A DNA stretch of 64,000 bases from Pectobacterium actinidiae (GTDB lineage: Bacteria > Pseudomonadota > Gammaproteobacteria > Enterobacterales > Enterobacteriaceae), in contig NZ_JRMH01000001.1 of assembly GCF_000803315.1 (NCBI RefSeq), positions 3,534,001 to 3,598,000 on the forward strand, written 5' to 3'. The notes below the pieces were generated by a model. It did no database searches and was not told the DNA's origin. It saw only the letters and a program-made list of their open reading frames with translations. The position numbers were made by a program, and so were the translations under genes. Below, one piece after another: positions 1-9,461 of the stretch; positions within the stretch are counted from its first letter, which is position 1, and the number at the start of each line of letters is the position of its first letter.

Positions 1-152
1 GCGAGATAATATTTGCCATCAATAAGCACGTATTCACCAGAAGCCAGCTTACGCTTTATCACATCACGCGCCGCCATTTGCAGTTTTTTCCCCAAGGCGA
101 AAAATGCCTGTTCCTGAAGACTTAACGTCGTAATATCGTGTGAGGATGACAT
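1..152 (-). CDS. Hypothetical protein, 5' part only (runs off the left edge)
   Basis: I do not recognise this protein. The visible N-terminus begins MSSSHDITTLSLQEQAFFAL and continues with a basic stretch containing DVIKRK, then LIDGKYYL at the edge. The ATG at 152-150 is preceded by a good ribosome binding site (AGGAG, about 5 nt upstream), which is why I accept it although it starts inside the upstream gene. It shares 89 bases, in another frame, with the 3' end of the 64-744 gene, so the two are probably co-transcribed and translationally coupled. No membrane segment or signal peptide is visible in the 50 residues seen. Confidence 0.55.
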   Translation of the reverse strand, partial: MSSSHDITTLSLQEQAFFALGKKLQMAARDVIKRKLASGEYVLIDGKYYL

Positions 153-744
153 AGCTTCTCCTGTCTGAGCCTAGTTGATTAAATGACTGCATACCGGGGA
201 TACGAATGTTAAACCTGTTTTTCCCTGCTAACCCGAGCAAACCATCATATAAATCAGTGAGATCAATTTTCCTTTTCCCCGAAAGGTCGGGAGCAGCGCA
301 CCAATAATAAGCCCCTGATCGAGAAACATTGTAGTGGTCAAAAATCGCTCTAGCAACCGACGTAATCACCTTTAGAATTTGTCCTGAATTGAGTTCAACA
401 TGCTGATAAGCTTCCAAACACTCCTGATTCTCAACTTTATCAAAAGCCACCGTCCAAAGACCCGTCTGGGGCATTTGAAAACCAGGTATGTTATGTTTCT
501 CATCAATCCCTTTATTAAGCAATTCGTCCACTGATTGGAGTCTCTGGAAGCCGATGGCATATACCATGCCACCAACGATAAACTGACGCATAAGCAACTC
601 ACCGCTCCCTATATAGTCGTCGAAATCATGGTATTCCCAAGTGACCACTTTTAGCTTTTCCTTAGCAGAAATCAGATGAGCAGATAACCAAAATACCTTT
701 CTTTTGACAATGTCCTTATTTTTCTTTCTGGCGTCGCTTCGCAA
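64..744 (-). CDS. Hypothetical protein, about 226 aa, start uncertain
   Basis: I do not recognise the family. The reading frame is long and open, and rich in aromatic and charged residues, with no signal peptide or membrane segment. The C-terminal third contains SGAYYWCAAPDLSGKRKIDL and an IRIPGMQSFN stretch. The first possible codon is TTG at 744 with no clear ribosome binding site, so the true start may lie elsewhere or the gene may be 5'-truncated. The last 29 codons overlap the following gene. Local DNA is AT-rich compared with the core genes to the right, and E. coli has nrdF rather than anything like this upstream of proV, so this is probably accessory DNA. Confidence 0.5.
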   Translation of the reverse strand: MRSDARKKNKDIVKRKVFWLSAHLISAKEKLKVVTWEYHDFDDYIGSGELLMRQFIVGGMVYAIGFQRLQSVDELLNKGIDEKHNIPGFQMPQTGLWTVAFDKVENQECLEAYQHVELNSGQILKVITSVARAIFDHYNVSRSGAYYWCAAPDLSGKRKIDLTDLYDGLLGLAGKNRFNIRIPGMQSFNQLGSDRRSYVILTRYYDVKSSGTGIFRLGEKTANGGA

Positions 745-1208
745 TTTTTAAAAACACTCAAAACATCCACTTGTCGATGGCGTTATCCTCTATATATGAC
801 AAATATATTATTCAGAACACTCTCATTTATTGGCAAAAATTAACGCAATTATTTTGCCCATTATATCTTTGCTATACTGTATAAAATACCGACAGATATC
901 ATAAGTAAAAAATGTACTTACGTCGGCCTATTCGAGTGTCTATAAGACAAAAATCGTGACTTATTTACCCTATTATTCGATTAGTGGAATTCACTATAAA
1001 TGGCAAGGTATTCACAATCAGAAAAGGTTATATCAGCGACTAATCCAATACGTAAAAATCAACAGGTAACACACTGTTATAAAAAGAATTCCCCTTCAAA
1101 CCAAAAATCATAAAGATCACATAAATCATGAAGATAACGTAGCGATAATCGTGTTGTCACTATTGCTAATATTGATCTAACGAGAGACATCGCTGAGGCA
1201 ATAAAGGG
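745..1208. other. AT-rich intergenic region upstream of proU, no gene seen
   Basis: This gap of about 460 bp is rich in A and T and carries no open frame with a plausible start on either strand. It separates the unknown genes at the left edge from proV. Curved, AT-rich DNA upstream of proU is where H-NS acts in E. coli, so a similar role is possible; that is inference from composition and position only. Confidence 0.5.
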
Positions 1209-1236
1209 TTGTCTCAGAATCTGAGTATGGTAGGGT
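1209..1236 (+). promoter_or_regulatory. Candidate proU promoter
   Basis: TTGTCT (1209-1214) and TAGGGT (1231-1236) are separated by 16 bases and lie about 70 bp upstream of the proV ATG. The weak, G-containing -10 hexamer fits an osmotically controlled promoter of the proU type. A small inverted repeat, CTCAG-AAT-CTGAG, fills part of the spacer. Confidence 0.5.
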
Positions 1237-1304
1237 AGATTATGTCTAATCATTATCAGGGTTACGTTATAGAATTATAAACGACACAGGAAAACAATAA
1301 TTTC

Positions 1305-2507
1305 ATGGCAATTAAACTTGAAGTAAAGAATCTTTATAAGATATTTGGCGAGCACCCAGACAGAGCATTTAAACTGATTGATAAAGGCCTGAGCAAAGAT
1401 CAGGTATTTGAAAAAACAGGGCTTACTGTTGGGGTAAAAGATGCCAGTCTGGCCATTGAAGAAGGCGAGATATTTGTCATCATGGGATTATCCGGTTCCG
1501 GCAAATCTACCATGGTACGCCTTCTCAATCGTCTGATAGAACCCACTCGGGGTCAGGTACTGATCGACGGCGAGGATATCTCGAGGATATCCGATGCCGC
1601 GCTGCGCGACGTGCGTCGCAAGAAGATCAGTATGGTGTTCCAATCCTTTGCGCTAATGCCGCATCTAAACATCCTCAACAATACCGCGTTTGGTATGGAA
1701 CTGGCTGGCGTACCGAAAGCGGAACGTGAGCAAAAAGCGCTGGATGCATTGCAACAGGTAGGGCTTGAAGCTTACGCGGCATCCTACCCGGATGAACTGT
1801 CCGGCGGCATGCGACAGCGTGTCGGTTTGGCTCGTGCGTTAGCAAACGACCCCGATATCCTGCTGATGGATGAGGCGTTCTCCGCGCTCGACCCGCTAAT
1901 CCGTACTGAAATGCAGGATGAGTTGATCAAACTCCAGTCCCGTCATCAACGCACAATCATCTTTATCTCGCACGATCTGGATGAAGCGATGCGCATCGGT
2001 GATCGAATTGCCATCATGCATGGCGGTGAAGTGATTCAGGTCGGTACACCTGATGAAATCCTGAATAACCCGGCCAACGACTACGTACGCACCTTTTTCC
2101 GCGGTGTCGATATCAGCCACGTATTTAGCGCCAAAGATATCGCCCGTCGTCGCCCGGTCACCTTGATTCGTAAAACCCCTGGCGTGGGGCCGCGTTCCGC
2201 GCTGAAAATCCTTCAGGATGAAGACCGTGATTACGGTTACGTGTTGGAAGGTGGGAAACGCTTTATTGGCGTCGTCTCGATTGATTCACTGAAGCAGGCG
2301 CTGAAAGAACAGCAGCCGCTGGAACAGGCGTTACTGCCCGAACCTGTTCCCGTGCCCGCAGATATGTCACTCAACGAGCTGATTTCTCAGGTCGCACAGG
2401 CTCCCTGTGCCGTTCCTGTCGTCGGCGAAAACCATGAGTACATAGGCATCATTTCCAAAGGAATGCTGCTACAGGCACTGGATAAGGAAGGAGTGACCAA
2501 TGAGTAA
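1305..2507 (+). CDS. proV: Glycine betaine/proline ABC transporter ATP-binding protein ProV
   Basis: ATPase of the osmoprotectant importer ProU, on the cytoplasmic face of the inner membrane. At 400 residues it equals the E. coli length. Walker A is GLSGSGKS near residue 61, the ABC signature is LSGGMRQR, and Walker B is [13 protein letters not shown]. The C-terminal 120 residues form the CBS-type regulatory domain expected of ProV. The ATG at 1305 follows a purine-rich AGGAAA. The 3' end overlaps proW by 8 bases, so the two are translationally coupled. Expression is expected to rise with osmolarity. Confidence 0.97.
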   Translation: MAIKLEVKNLYKIFGEHPDRAFKLIDKGLSKDQVFEKTGLTVGVKDASLAIEEGEIFVIMGLSGSGKSTMVRLLNRLIEPTRGQVLIDGEDISRISDAALRDVRRKKISMVFQSFALMPHLNILNNTAFGMELAGVPKAEREQKALDALQQVGLEAYAASYPDELSGGMRQRVGLARALANDPDILLMDEAFSALDPLIRTEMQDELIKLQSRHQRTIIFISHDLDEAMRIGDRIAIMHGGEVIQVGTPDEILNNPANDYVRTFFRGVDISHVFSAKDIARRRPVTLIRKTPGVGPRSALKILQDEDRDYGYVLEGGKRFIGVVSIDSLKQALKEQQPLEQALLPEPVPVPADMSLNELISQVAQAPCAVPVVGENHEYIGIISKGMLLQALDKEGVTNE

Positions 2508-3780
2508 ATCAACATCGAATCCGTGGGATGCGACCACGGCACAAAACCAGCCTGCCGATCAAGGCACACTCTCTGAGCAGGGTAATAGCGCCGCGCAAAG
2601 CGATCCGTGGGCGGCCAGTTCGCAAAATGCCCCAGCCGATTCTGCACCAGCCAGTTCTACACCGGCGAATGAGGGGGCTACGCCTGACAGTGCAGCACAG
2701 AGCAACCCTTGGTCAACGGGCGCCCCCGCTCAGGATGCGCCCGCTAATGGCGGCGATGCGTGGAGCAGTGCTCCGGCATCCGATGGTTCTGTCGACGCCG
2801 CGCACCAGGCTACGCAATCCGGCAGTGACTGGTTAAACAGCGCTGCCCCGGCGACCCCCGATCATTTCAATCTGCTCGATCCGTTTAAAGACACGCTGAT
2901 CCCGCTGGACAGTTGGGTCACCCACGGCATCGACTGGGTTGTACTGCACTTCAGACCGGTCTTCCAGGGTGTTCGCGTCCCGGTTGATTTTATTTTGGGT
3001 GGTTTTCAACAATTCTTACTCGGTATGCCTGCGCCAATCGCTATTCTGGTGTTTTCGCTGCTTGCCTGGCAGATGTCCAGCCTCGGCATGGGCGTGGCGA
3101 CCCTGCTGTCTCTCATTGCGATTGGCGCGATTGGTGCCTGGTCGCAGGCTATGATCACGTTAGCGCTGGTGCTGACCGCGCTGTTCTTCTGCGTGCTCAT
3201 CGGGCTCCCCGTCGGGATCTGGCTGGCACGTAGCGAACGGGCTGCGAAGTTCATCCGGCCGCTGTTGGATGCCATGCAGACGACGCCCGCGTTCGTCTAT
3301 CTGGTGCCTATCGTCATGCTGTTCGGTATCGGTAATGTGCCGGGCGTCGTGGTGACGATAATCTTTGCTCTGCCGCCGATTATTCGCTTAACGATTCTGG
3401 GTATTCGTCAGGTGCCCGCCGATCTGATTGAGGCCGCCGAGTCATTCGGTGCCAGCCCGCGCCAGATGCTGTTTAAGGTTCAGCTCCCGCTGGCCATGCC
3501 GACCATCATGGCGGGGGTTAACCAGACGCTGATGCTGGCGCTGTCAATGGTGGTTATCGCCTCGATGATCGCCGTAGGCGGTCTGGGTCAGATGGTGCTG
3601 CGCGGCATTGGTCGTCTGGATATGGGTCTGGCTGCCGTCGGTGGCGTCGGGATCGTCATTCTGGCCATTATTCTTGACCGTCTAACCCAGTCACTGGGGC
3701 GCGATCGTCGCAGCAAAGGCAACAAAAGCTGGTACGCCAGCGGCCCGATTGGCCTGCTGACCCGCCCTTTCATCAAGTAA
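2500..3780 (+). CDS. proW: Glycine betaine/proline ABC transporter permease ProW
   Basis: Membrane subunit of ProU. The C-terminal 300 residues contain the BPD_transp_1 permease fold with several hydrophobic helices and the EAA-type loop ([20 protein letters not shown]). It is 426 residues, against about 354 in E. coli as I remember it. The extra length is in the cytoplasmic N-terminal tail, an Ala/Pro/Ser/Gln-rich stretch of about 120 residues in which a tryptophan motif recurs (NPW at 7-9, DPW at 35-37, NPW at 69-71, DAW at 86-88, DW at 110-111). The start overlaps proV, and proX follows after 108 bases. Confidence 0.96.
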   Translation: MSKSTSNPWDATTAQNQPADQGTLSEQGNSAAQSDPWAASSQNAPADSAPASSTPANEGATPDSAAQSNPWSTGAPAQDAPANGGDAWSSAPASDGSVDAAHQATQSGSDWLNSAAPATPDHFNLLDPFKDTLIPLDSWVTHGIDWVVLHFRPVFQGVRVPVDFILGGFQQFLLGMPAPIAILVFSLLAWQMSSLGMGVATLLSLIAIGAIGAWSQAMITLALVLTALFFCVLIGLPVGIWLARSERAAKFIRPLLDAMQTTPAFVYLVPIVMLFGIGNVPGVVVTIIFALPPIIRLTILGIRQVPADLIEAAESFGASPRQMLFKVQLPLAMPTIMAGVNQTLMLALSMVVIASMIAVGGLGQMVLRGIGRLDMGLAAVGGVGIVILAIILDRLTQSLGRDRRSKGNKSWYASGPIGLLTRPFIK

Positions 3781-3792
3781 TAACGCTCGTCC

Positions 3793-3820
3793 CGTTTGTC
3801 TGGCTCACGTCAGACAAGCG
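3793..3820 (+). promoter_or_regulatory. Stem-loop in the proW-proX gap
   Basis: CGTTTGTCTG (3793-3802) pairs with CAGACAAGCG (3811-3820) around an 8-base loop, ten pairs with one G-U. No T-run follows, so it is not an ordinary terminator. It may protect or separate the proX message, since a binding protein is usually needed in excess over the permease. Confidence 0.5.
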
Positions 3821-3888
3821 GCGACATTCACTATTCGTTTTATCAGCAATATTTACGATATCAACGCACGATAAAAACAGAGGGAATC

Positions 3889-4896
3889 ATGATGCGTAAC
3901 ACCACACTTTGGGCTGCCGCCCTGACTACTACCCTGTTGAGTACGCAGGTTTACGCCGCCGATACCGCACAACCCGGCAAAGGTATTTCCGTTATTCCAG
4001 TGCAAAGCACCATCTCCGAGGAAACGTTCCAGACGCTGCTGGTCAGCCGCGCGTTGGAAAAGCTGGGCTATGACGTGCAATCCCCCCGTGAAGTGGACTA
4101 CAACGTAGCCTACACCTCGATTGCCTCTGGCGATGCCACGTTTATCGCGGTTAACTGGGATCCGCTGCACGCCGATCAGTACAAAGCCGCAGGCGGGGAT
4201 GCGAAATTCTACCGTCAGGGTGAATATGTCTCCGGTGCCGCTCAGGGTTACCTGATCGATAAGAAAACGGCTGAGAAATATAAAATCACTAATATCGCGC
4301 AGCTCAAAGATCCGAAAATCGCCAAACTGTTTGACACCAACGGCGACGGAAAAGCCGACCTGACCGGCTGTACGCCGGGTTGGGGATGTGAAGCCGCCAT
4401 CAACCACCACCTTCCTGCCTATGGCTTAACCAACACGGTAGAACATAATCAGGGCAACTATGCGGCGATGATCGCCGATACCATCACCCGCTATAAAGAA
4501 GGCAAGCCGATTCTGTACTACACCTGGACGCCGTACTGGGTGAGTGATGTGCTGGTTCCGGGACGTGACGTCGTCTGGTTGCAGGTGCCTTTCTCTTCTC
4601 AACCGGGAGAAATGAAAGGCGTCAGCACGAAGCTGCCAAACGGTGCCGACTATGGCTTCCCCGTCAACACGATGAAGATTGCCGCGAATAAAGCATGGGC
4701 CGAGAAAAACCCAGCAGCGGCGAAGCTGTTCGCCATCATGAAGTTACCGATTGCCGATGTGAATGCGCAGAACCTGCGTATGCACGAAGGCCAGGGTTCA
4801 CAGAAAGATATCGAACGTCATGTTGATGGCTGGATCAAAGCCCACCAGCAGCTGTTTGACGGCTGGGTGAAAACCGCCGCCGATGCTGCGAAATAA
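3889..4896 (+). CDS. proX: Glycine betaine/proline-binding periplasmic protein ProX
   Basis: Periplasmic substrate-binding subunit of ProU. I take the ATG at 3889 (a second ATG follows directly) because AGAGGGA lies just upstream and the protein then begins with a signal peptide: MMRN, a hydrophobic core, and a cleavage site at VYA-A. The mature part belongs to the OpuAC family ([23 protein letters not shown]), with tryptophan-rich segments like those that cage betaine. Length about 335 residues, normal for the family. A strong terminator follows. Confidence 0.95.
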   Translation: MMRNTTLWAAALTTTLLSTQVYAADTAQPGKGISVIPVQSTISEETFQTLLVSRALEKLGYDVQSPREVDYNVAYTSIASGDATFIAVNWDPLHADQYKAAGGDAKFYRQGEYVSGAAQGYLIDKKTAEKYKITNIAQLKDPKIAKLFDTNGDGKADLTGCTPGWGCEAAINHHLPAYGLTNTVEHNQGNYAAMIADTITRYKEGKPILYYTWTPYWVSDVLVPGRDVVWLQVPFSSQPGEMKGVSTKLPNGADYGFPVNTMKIAANKAWAEKNPAAAKLFAIMKLPIADVNAQNLRMHEGQGSQKDIERHVDGWIKAHQQLFDGWVKTAADAAK

Positions 4897-4908
4897 TCAC
4901 CTGTAAGC

Positions 4909-4942
4909 AAACGCCCCTTTCGCAGGAAAGGGGCGTTTTTCA
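4909..4942 (+). terminator. Rho-independent terminator of proVWX
   Basis: AAACGCCCCTTTC pairs with GAAAGGGGCGTTT around GCAG, followed by TTTT. The 13-bp stem and T-run make a strong terminator 13 bases after the proX stop. The A-run on the other arm means it could also serve the convergent lactonase-family gene. Confidence 0.9.
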
Positions 4943-4956
4943 TTGATGGGCGATAA

Positions 4957-6117
4957 TTACGGCAGGTTAACGATGTCGACCCAGTTCGCGCCTTTCCCGG
5001 TCGGATATTGCCCGACTCGCACTAAATCCCCGTTATCCTGATTGATGCGATACACCGACAGCGACGTCGATTTTTCACCGCTGGCGATCAGGAATTTCCC
5101 GCTTGGATCGATCTGAATGCCGCGCGGCTGCATTTCCGTCGGGTAGCGCGTGATGTATTTCAGTTGACCCGTTTTTGGTTCCACCCGCAGTAGCGCAATC
5201 GTGCTTTTAGTACGTTCCGATACGTACAGGAATTTCCCATTTGGCGTCAGACGTAAATCGGCGCTCCATATCTGTGGGCGGCTGTCGGTGCTATTTTTAT
5301 CCGGTGTAATGGTTCCCGCTCGCATCCCCGCATCCGCTGGCACGGTGTCCGTGTAATCCAGTAACGTAAGCTGCCCCGTCTTTTCATTTAGCGCCAGACG
5401 CGCGACTTTGCCAGACAGCTCATTGCTCACGTAGAGCGTTTTATTATCTGGTGATAACACCAGATGGCGCGGCCCGTTTCCTTCAGGCAGCTTAATTTCT
5501 GCTGGCTCATTCGGCGTCAACGTGCCCGTTTTTGCATCAAATCGGAACTGTACGATTTGGTCGCTGCCAAGATTGCTGGCAAAGACGAACTTATTTTGGC
5601 GATCGGCAATAATACTGTGTGCCTTCTCGCCCGTCGGCACCACCGTGACCGCGCTCGCGTTCACTTTGCCATCGTTATCAATACCATTAACCGCGACTTT
5701 ATTACCGCCGTACGACGCGCTGAACAGCCACTTTCCAGTGCGGTCCGTCGAGATGTAGGCCATGCTGTCCGGCAATTCCGCTTTGCCTAACGGGCTCAGC
5801 GTCCCGCTTTTAGGATCGATTTTATAGCTAACCGCCGAGTAAGGAATACCGCGTGTGGCGGCATAGAGGAAGGATTTATCCGGGCTAACGGCCATCGGCA
5901 TCACTTTCGCACCTGCGGCTGCTTTGCCGATAGCGGTTAATTCGCCGCTTTGCGTATTGAGTGTGTAGGCATCAATCACACCATCTGTAGCAGCAGAGAC
6001 GTAGACCGCCGTGACCGCCTGCGCGCCCATCGACCACAGCACTGCTGCTGGCAGAAGTGCACACCCCATTAACACTGCAACGCTTTTTTTCTTAAACACC
6101 TGATAATGCTTAAACAT
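4957..6117 (-). CDS. Exported lactonase-family (seven-bladed beta-propeller) protein
   Basis: The 386-residue protein starts with a clear signal peptide (MFKHYQVFKKK, a hydrophobic core, then GAQA). The rest consists of repeated blade motifs of the 6-phosphogluconolactonase (YbhE/Pgl) family: DPKSGTLSPLG, DAKTGTLTPNE, NEKTGQLTLLD, EPKTGQLKYI, GPRHLVLSPDNKTLYVSNEL and PRGIQIDPSGKFLIASGEKS. Classical Pgl is cytoplasmic; this one should be periplasmic or secreted, so a role in cytosolic pentose phosphate metabolism is unlikely. It may hydrolyse sugar lactones outside the membrane, but the substrate is unknown. The gene stands alone, convergent with proX and divergent from the MFS gene. Confidence 0.8.
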   Translation of the reverse strand: MFKHYQVFKKKSVAVLMGCALLPAAVLWSMGAQAVTAVYVSAATDGVIDAYTLNTQSGELTAIGKAAAGAKVMPMAVSPDKSFLYAATRGIPYSAVSYKIDPKSGTLSPLGKAELPDSMAYISTDRTGKWLFSASYGGNKVAVNGIDNDGKVNASAVTVVPTGEKAHSIIADRQNKFVFASNLGSDQIVQFRFDAKTGTLTPNEPAEIKLPEGNGPRHLVLSPDNKTLYVSNELSGKVARLALNEKTGQLTLLDYTDTVPADAGMRAGTITPDKNSTDSRPQIWSADLRLTPNGKFLYVSERTKSTIALLRVEPKTGQLKYITRYPTEMQPRGIQIDPSGKFLIASGEKSTSLSVYRINQDNGDLVRVGQYPTGKGANWVDIVNLP

Positions 6118-6275
6118 AATGTCCCCTGTCGGTAGTCGTATAACGTTGGCGATAAGCTAAATCAATCCCAGGAAAAACAAAACAACCTTAAGGAGCGTAA
6201 AGATATTCTGGTATCTCATTAAGCTCTGCCGGATACTGTACCTTCTGCTTTTAACATCATATTAACGTTCACACT

Positions 6276-7496
6276 ATGTCTCTTCAGCAACAATCTGTAT
6301 CACCCCAGCCTCAACCGGGGCTTAGCTTGTCTTTGACCCTGATTATGTCTGTCGCGACCGGCCTTGCCGTCGCCAGCAACTATTATGCCCAGCCGCTGCT
6401 GGAGACCATTGCCAGAGTCTTTGCGCTTTCCGTTAATCAGGCAGGGTTCATTGTCACCGCCGCACAGTTGGGTTATGCCATCGGCCTGCTGTTTTTGGTT
6501 CCGCTGGGGGATATGTTTGAACGCCGAACGCTGATTGTCGGCATGACGTTGCTCGCCGCAGGTGGGATGCTGATCACCGCCTCTGCCCCCACGCTCTGGA
6601 TCATGATTGCCGGTACAGCATTAACCGGTCTGTTCTCCGTTGTCGCACAGCTCTTGGTGCCTCTCGCCGCGACGCTGGCGACGCCGGAAACGCGCGGTAA
6701 AGTCGTCGGCACGATTATGAGTGGCCTGCTGCTGGGGATTCTGCTGGCGCGCACCGTCGCGGGTGCGCTTGCTTCACTCGGCGACTGGCGCACCGTGTAC
6801 TGGGTTGCCAGCACGCTGATGGTCATCATGGCGCTGATTCTGTGGCGGGCATTGCCGCGCATTCCTCAGCAAAACACGCTGAACTACCCACAGTTGCTCG
6901 TCTCAATCTTCCGCCTGTTTTCTGCCACTCCGCTGCTGCGCACGCGCGCCATTCTGGGCTGTTTGTCCTTTGCCAATTTCAGCATTCTGTGGACGTCAAT
7001 GGCCTTCCTGCTGGCCTCTCCGCCATACGGTTATTCCGAAGGCGTTATCGGCCTGTTTGGACTGGTCGGTGCAGCCGGAGCATTAGCGGCATCACGTGCC
7101 GGGCGTTTAGTCGATCAGGGCAAGGCCAAGCCAACCACCAGCGTGGGGATTATCCTGCTTTTGCTGTCATGGGGCTTTATCGCACTCGGTATTCATTCGG
7201 TGGCGGCGCTGCTCATAGGTATCATCGTGTTGGATCTGGCCGTTCAGGGCGTACACGTCACCAACCAGAGCGTGATCTACCGTATGATGCCCGAAGCACG
7301 TAATCGCCTGACGGCAGGCTATATGACCAGCTATTTTATCGGCGGTGCACTGGGATCGCTCCTTTCAGCCTCAGCTTACCAGCAGTGGGGCTGGCTGGGC
7401 GTCTGTGCCGCAGGCGGCATTATCAGCCTATTGAACCTACTGGTGTGGTGGCGAAGCCATCATCACGAAACGCAGGAAGCGATGGCGGCGCTGTAG
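6276..7496 (+). CDS. MFS transporter, YgaY-like
   Basis: Twelve-helix major facilitator of 406 residues. The motif A loop is GDMFERRTLI between helices 2 and 3, and the second half carries a related GRLVDQGKAKP loop. Its position between proVWX and ygaZH matches that of ygaY in E. coli, which is broken in K-12 but intact here. The substrate is unknown; sugar efflux or drug export are the usual roles of this subfamily. The ATG at 6276 lacks a strong ribosome binding site. It lies 158 bp from the divergent lactonase gene. Confidence 0.8.
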   Translation: MSLQQQSVSPQPQPGLSLSLTLIMSVATGLAVASNYYAQPLLETIARVFALSVNQAGFIVTAAQLGYAIGLLFLVPLGDMFERRTLIVGMTLLAAGGMLITASAPTLWIMIAGTALTGLFSVVAQLLVPLAATLATPETRGKVVGTIMSGLLLGILLARTVAGALASLGDWRTVYWVASTLMVIMALILWRALPRIPQQNTLNYPQLLVSIFRLFSATPLLRTRAILGCLSFANFSILWTSMAFLLASPPYGYSEGVIGLFGLVGAAGALAASRAGRLVDQGKAKPTTSVGIILLLLSWGFIALGIHSVAALLIGIIVLDLAVQGVHVTNQSVIYRMMPEARNRLTAGYMTSYFIGGALGSLLSASAYQQWGWLGVCAAGGIISLLNLLVWWRSHHHETQEAMAAL

Positions 7497-7619
7497 ACCT
7501 TCACAGGTGCAACTATCGCATTCTAAATGATCACGGTGGAGATCCTCTCATTTAAGACCGTTTCTCATGAGAAAATTCCGCCAGAGACTATCACGCCCGT
7601 TCCGTAATAACGTGAAATT

Positions 7620-7646
7620 CCGGTAACGCTTTGCTAGTGTTACCGG
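7620..7646 (+). promoter_or_regulatory. Hairpin upstream of ygaZ
   Basis: CCGGTAACGCT pairs with AGTGTTACCGG around TTGCT, eleven pairs with one G-U. A weak T-rich stretch (TTAATTCCCTTT) follows. It could terminate the MFS transcript or act as a leader element for ygaZ, which starts 34 bases later. Confidence 0.5.
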
Positions 7647-7680
7647 TTAATTCCCTTTAAGTACAAAAAATATCAAGCCA

Positions 7681-8430
7681 GTGAAGACATTACCGACACC
7701 AACTACACCCGCATCATCGGTATCGACAAAGTCTGCGTCTTTTAGCGAAGGCGTATTTGACAGTCTGCCGATTGTTATCGGCTATATGCCCGTGGCCTTC
7801 GCGTTTGGCATGAACGCCGTGAAGCTAGGGTTTACCCCGCTGGAAGGCATTTTCCTTTCCTGCATTATTTACGCCGGAGCCAGCCAGTTCGTCATCACTG
7901 CCCTGCTCAGCGCGGGCATGTCCATCTGGGTGGCAGCGTTGACCGTCATGGCAATGGATGTCCGCCATGTGCTGTATGGACCCGCGTTACGGCATCGCAT
8001 TACACAACGGCTACCGACGCGAAAAACGGCGCTCTGGGCGTTTGGCCTGACGGATGAAGTCTTTGCCGCCGCAGCGACCCGACTGGCGAAAGACAACCGA
8101 CGCTGGTCAGAAGAGTGGATGATGGGTGTGTCACTACTCGCGTGGCTTTCATGGGTGCTCGGCACGGTGATCGGAGCCGTGTTCGGTAACGGCCCGCTGA
8201 ATGATTACCCAGCCGTTGAAGCGGCGCTGTCTTTCATGCTGCCTGCACTGTTCCTGAGCTTTTTACTCGCGTCTTTCAGGCGGAAACAGAGCCTGGTCGT
8301 CGCCTGCGCACTCGGTGGCGCGCTGCTTGGTTTACTGCTTTCCTCCATCCCGGCCGCAATACTGCTCGGCATTCTCAGCGGCTGCCTGGCTTCACTGGTT
8401 AACCCTGCCACGCCACAGGTGAACGTATGA
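7681..8430 (+). CDS. ygaZ: AzlC family branched-chain amino acid exporter, large subunit YgaZ
   Basis: Inner-membrane subunit of the two-part exporter YgaZH, which exports L-valine in E. coli. The 249-residue protein has the AzlC hallmarks SLPIVIGYMPVAFAFG, CIIYAGASQFVITALL, MDVRHVLYGP and WAFGLTDEVFA, and several hydrophobic helices. Translation starts at a GTG (7681) with a poor ribosome binding site; no better start is in frame before the conserved region. The stop overlaps the ygaH start (ATGA type), giving tight coupling. Confidence 0.9.
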   Translation: MKTLPTPTTPASSVSTKSASFSEGVFDSLPIVIGYMPVAFAFGMNAVKLGFTPLEGIFLSCIIYAGASQFVITALLSAGMSIWVAALTVMAMDVRHVLYGPALRHRITQRLPTRKTALWAFGLTDEVFAAAATRLAKDNRRWSEEWMMGVSLLAWLSWVLGTVIGAVFGNGPLNDYPAVEAALSFMLPALFLSFLLASFRRKQSLVVACALGGALLGLLLSSIPAAILLGILSGCLASLVNPATPQVNV

Positions 8431-8756
8431 GCACAGAAGTCATTCTTATCGGGCTGATTGTCGGGCTGGTAAACTACCTCTTCCGCTATCTTCCCCTGCG
8501 GTTGAGCGCCTCACGCGCTTCCGGTTCGCTGCAACGCGGTAAAAAAGCGCTATTGCTTGATAGCATCGGCATCGCTTCTATCTGTGCGCTGCTGATTGTT
8601 TCCAGCGTGCCGGATATCCTCACGCATCACGAAAAGCTGCTGCCAACGATGGTAGGCTTTATTACGCTGACCGCCTGTTTTTATAAAACCCGCAGTATCG
8701 TCTTGTCGACGTTACTGGGCGCGCTCTGCTACGGAGTCGCCTTTAAACTGCTTTGA
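8427..8756 (+). CDS. ygaH: AzlD family branched-chain amino acid exporter, small subunit YgaH
   Basis: Small membrane partner of YgaZ, 109 residues with about four hydrophobic helices and the AzlD-like NYLFRYLPLRL motif near the N-terminus. It overlaps ygaZ by 4 bases. About 190 AT-rich bases follow before emrR, the same order as in E. coli. Confidence 0.88.
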   Translation: MSTEVILIGLIVGLVNYLFRYLPLRLSASRASGSLQRGKKALLLDSIGIASICALLIVSSVPDILTHHEKLLPTMVGFITLTACFYKTRSIVLSTLLGALCYGVAFKLL

Positions 8757-8895
8757 ATCCACAGTGCGAATTATCAATTAACATTTTGATTTAAATAAAA
8801 TAAGTGGCGAATAATCTTCATTTTAAGCGATTATCCGCTTACTTTCTGTCACAGAAATAAGCACAATTTCCCACCTTAATGCCGTTTACCCAGTT

Positions 8896-8911
8896 AGTAA
8901 CATTAGTTACT
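8896..8911. promoter_or_regulatory. Candidate EmrR operator
   Basis: A perfect inverted repeat, AGTAAC-ATTA-GTTACT, lies 34 bp before the emrR start. MarR-family repressors bind such short palindromes overlapping their own promoters, and EmrR represses emrRAB in E. coli. The assignment is inference from position and symmetry. Confidence 0.5.
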
Positions 8912-8945
8912 ATGCACTCCGTGATTAATGAGGTTTATATAAAAA

Positions 8946-9461
8946 ATGGACAGTTCATTCACTCCTATAGAACAAATGCTCGACCTGCGTGCTTCGCGTA
9001 AGCCCGACTTCCCGCGTCAGGAAGTACTCTTGCTGCGTTTATTCATGCACGTACAGGGCAAAATCCTGGAACACAGAAACCGAATTCTGAAAGAACAGGG
9101 CATCAATGAAACCCTTTTCATGGCATTGCTGACGCTGGAATCTCAGGAGTCTTATAGCATTCAGCCCTCTGAACTCAGCGCTGCACTGGGATCGTCGCGC
9201 ACCAATGCAACGCGCATTGCCGACGATCTGGAGAAGAGAGGCTGGATTGAACGACGCGAGAGCAGCAGCGACAGACGCTGCCTGCATCTGCATCTGACAG
9301 AAGAAGGCAAAGCATTTCTTGGTCAACTGATTCCACCGCAGCACCATAGCCTCCATGTGCTTTGCTCCGTGCTTGAATCTGGTGAGCAAAAGCAGCTCGA
9401 AAGCCTGATGAGAAAGCTGCTGGTCCGGCTGGATGAGATGGACGAGTCAGTCAACGAATAA
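8946..9461 (+). CDS. mprA: MarR-family repressor of the multidrug efflux operon, EmrR (MprA)
   Basis: Transcriptional repressor, 171 residues against about 176 in E. coli. The winged helix-turn-helix lies at residues 50-120: [24 protein letters not shown] followed by the wing [19 protein letters not shown]. In E. coli it senses uncouplers and other hydrophobic compounds and derepresses emrAB. It heads the emrRAB cluster and is separated from emrA by an unusually structured leader of 273 bp. Confidence 0.92.
   Translation: MDSSFTPIEQMLDLRASRKPDFPRQEVLLLRLFMHVQGKILEHRNRILKEQGINETLFMALLTLESQESYSIQPSELSAALGSSRTNATRIADDLEKRGWIERRESSSDRRCLHLHLTEEGKAFLGQLIPPQHHSLHVLCSVLESGEQKQLESLMRKLLVRLDEMDESVNE

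Noticed and set aside
4957..6117. Cytosolic 6-phosphogluconolactonase (pgl)
   Set aside because: The family fold fits, but the signal peptide argues against the cytosolic enzyme, so no gene symbol was given.
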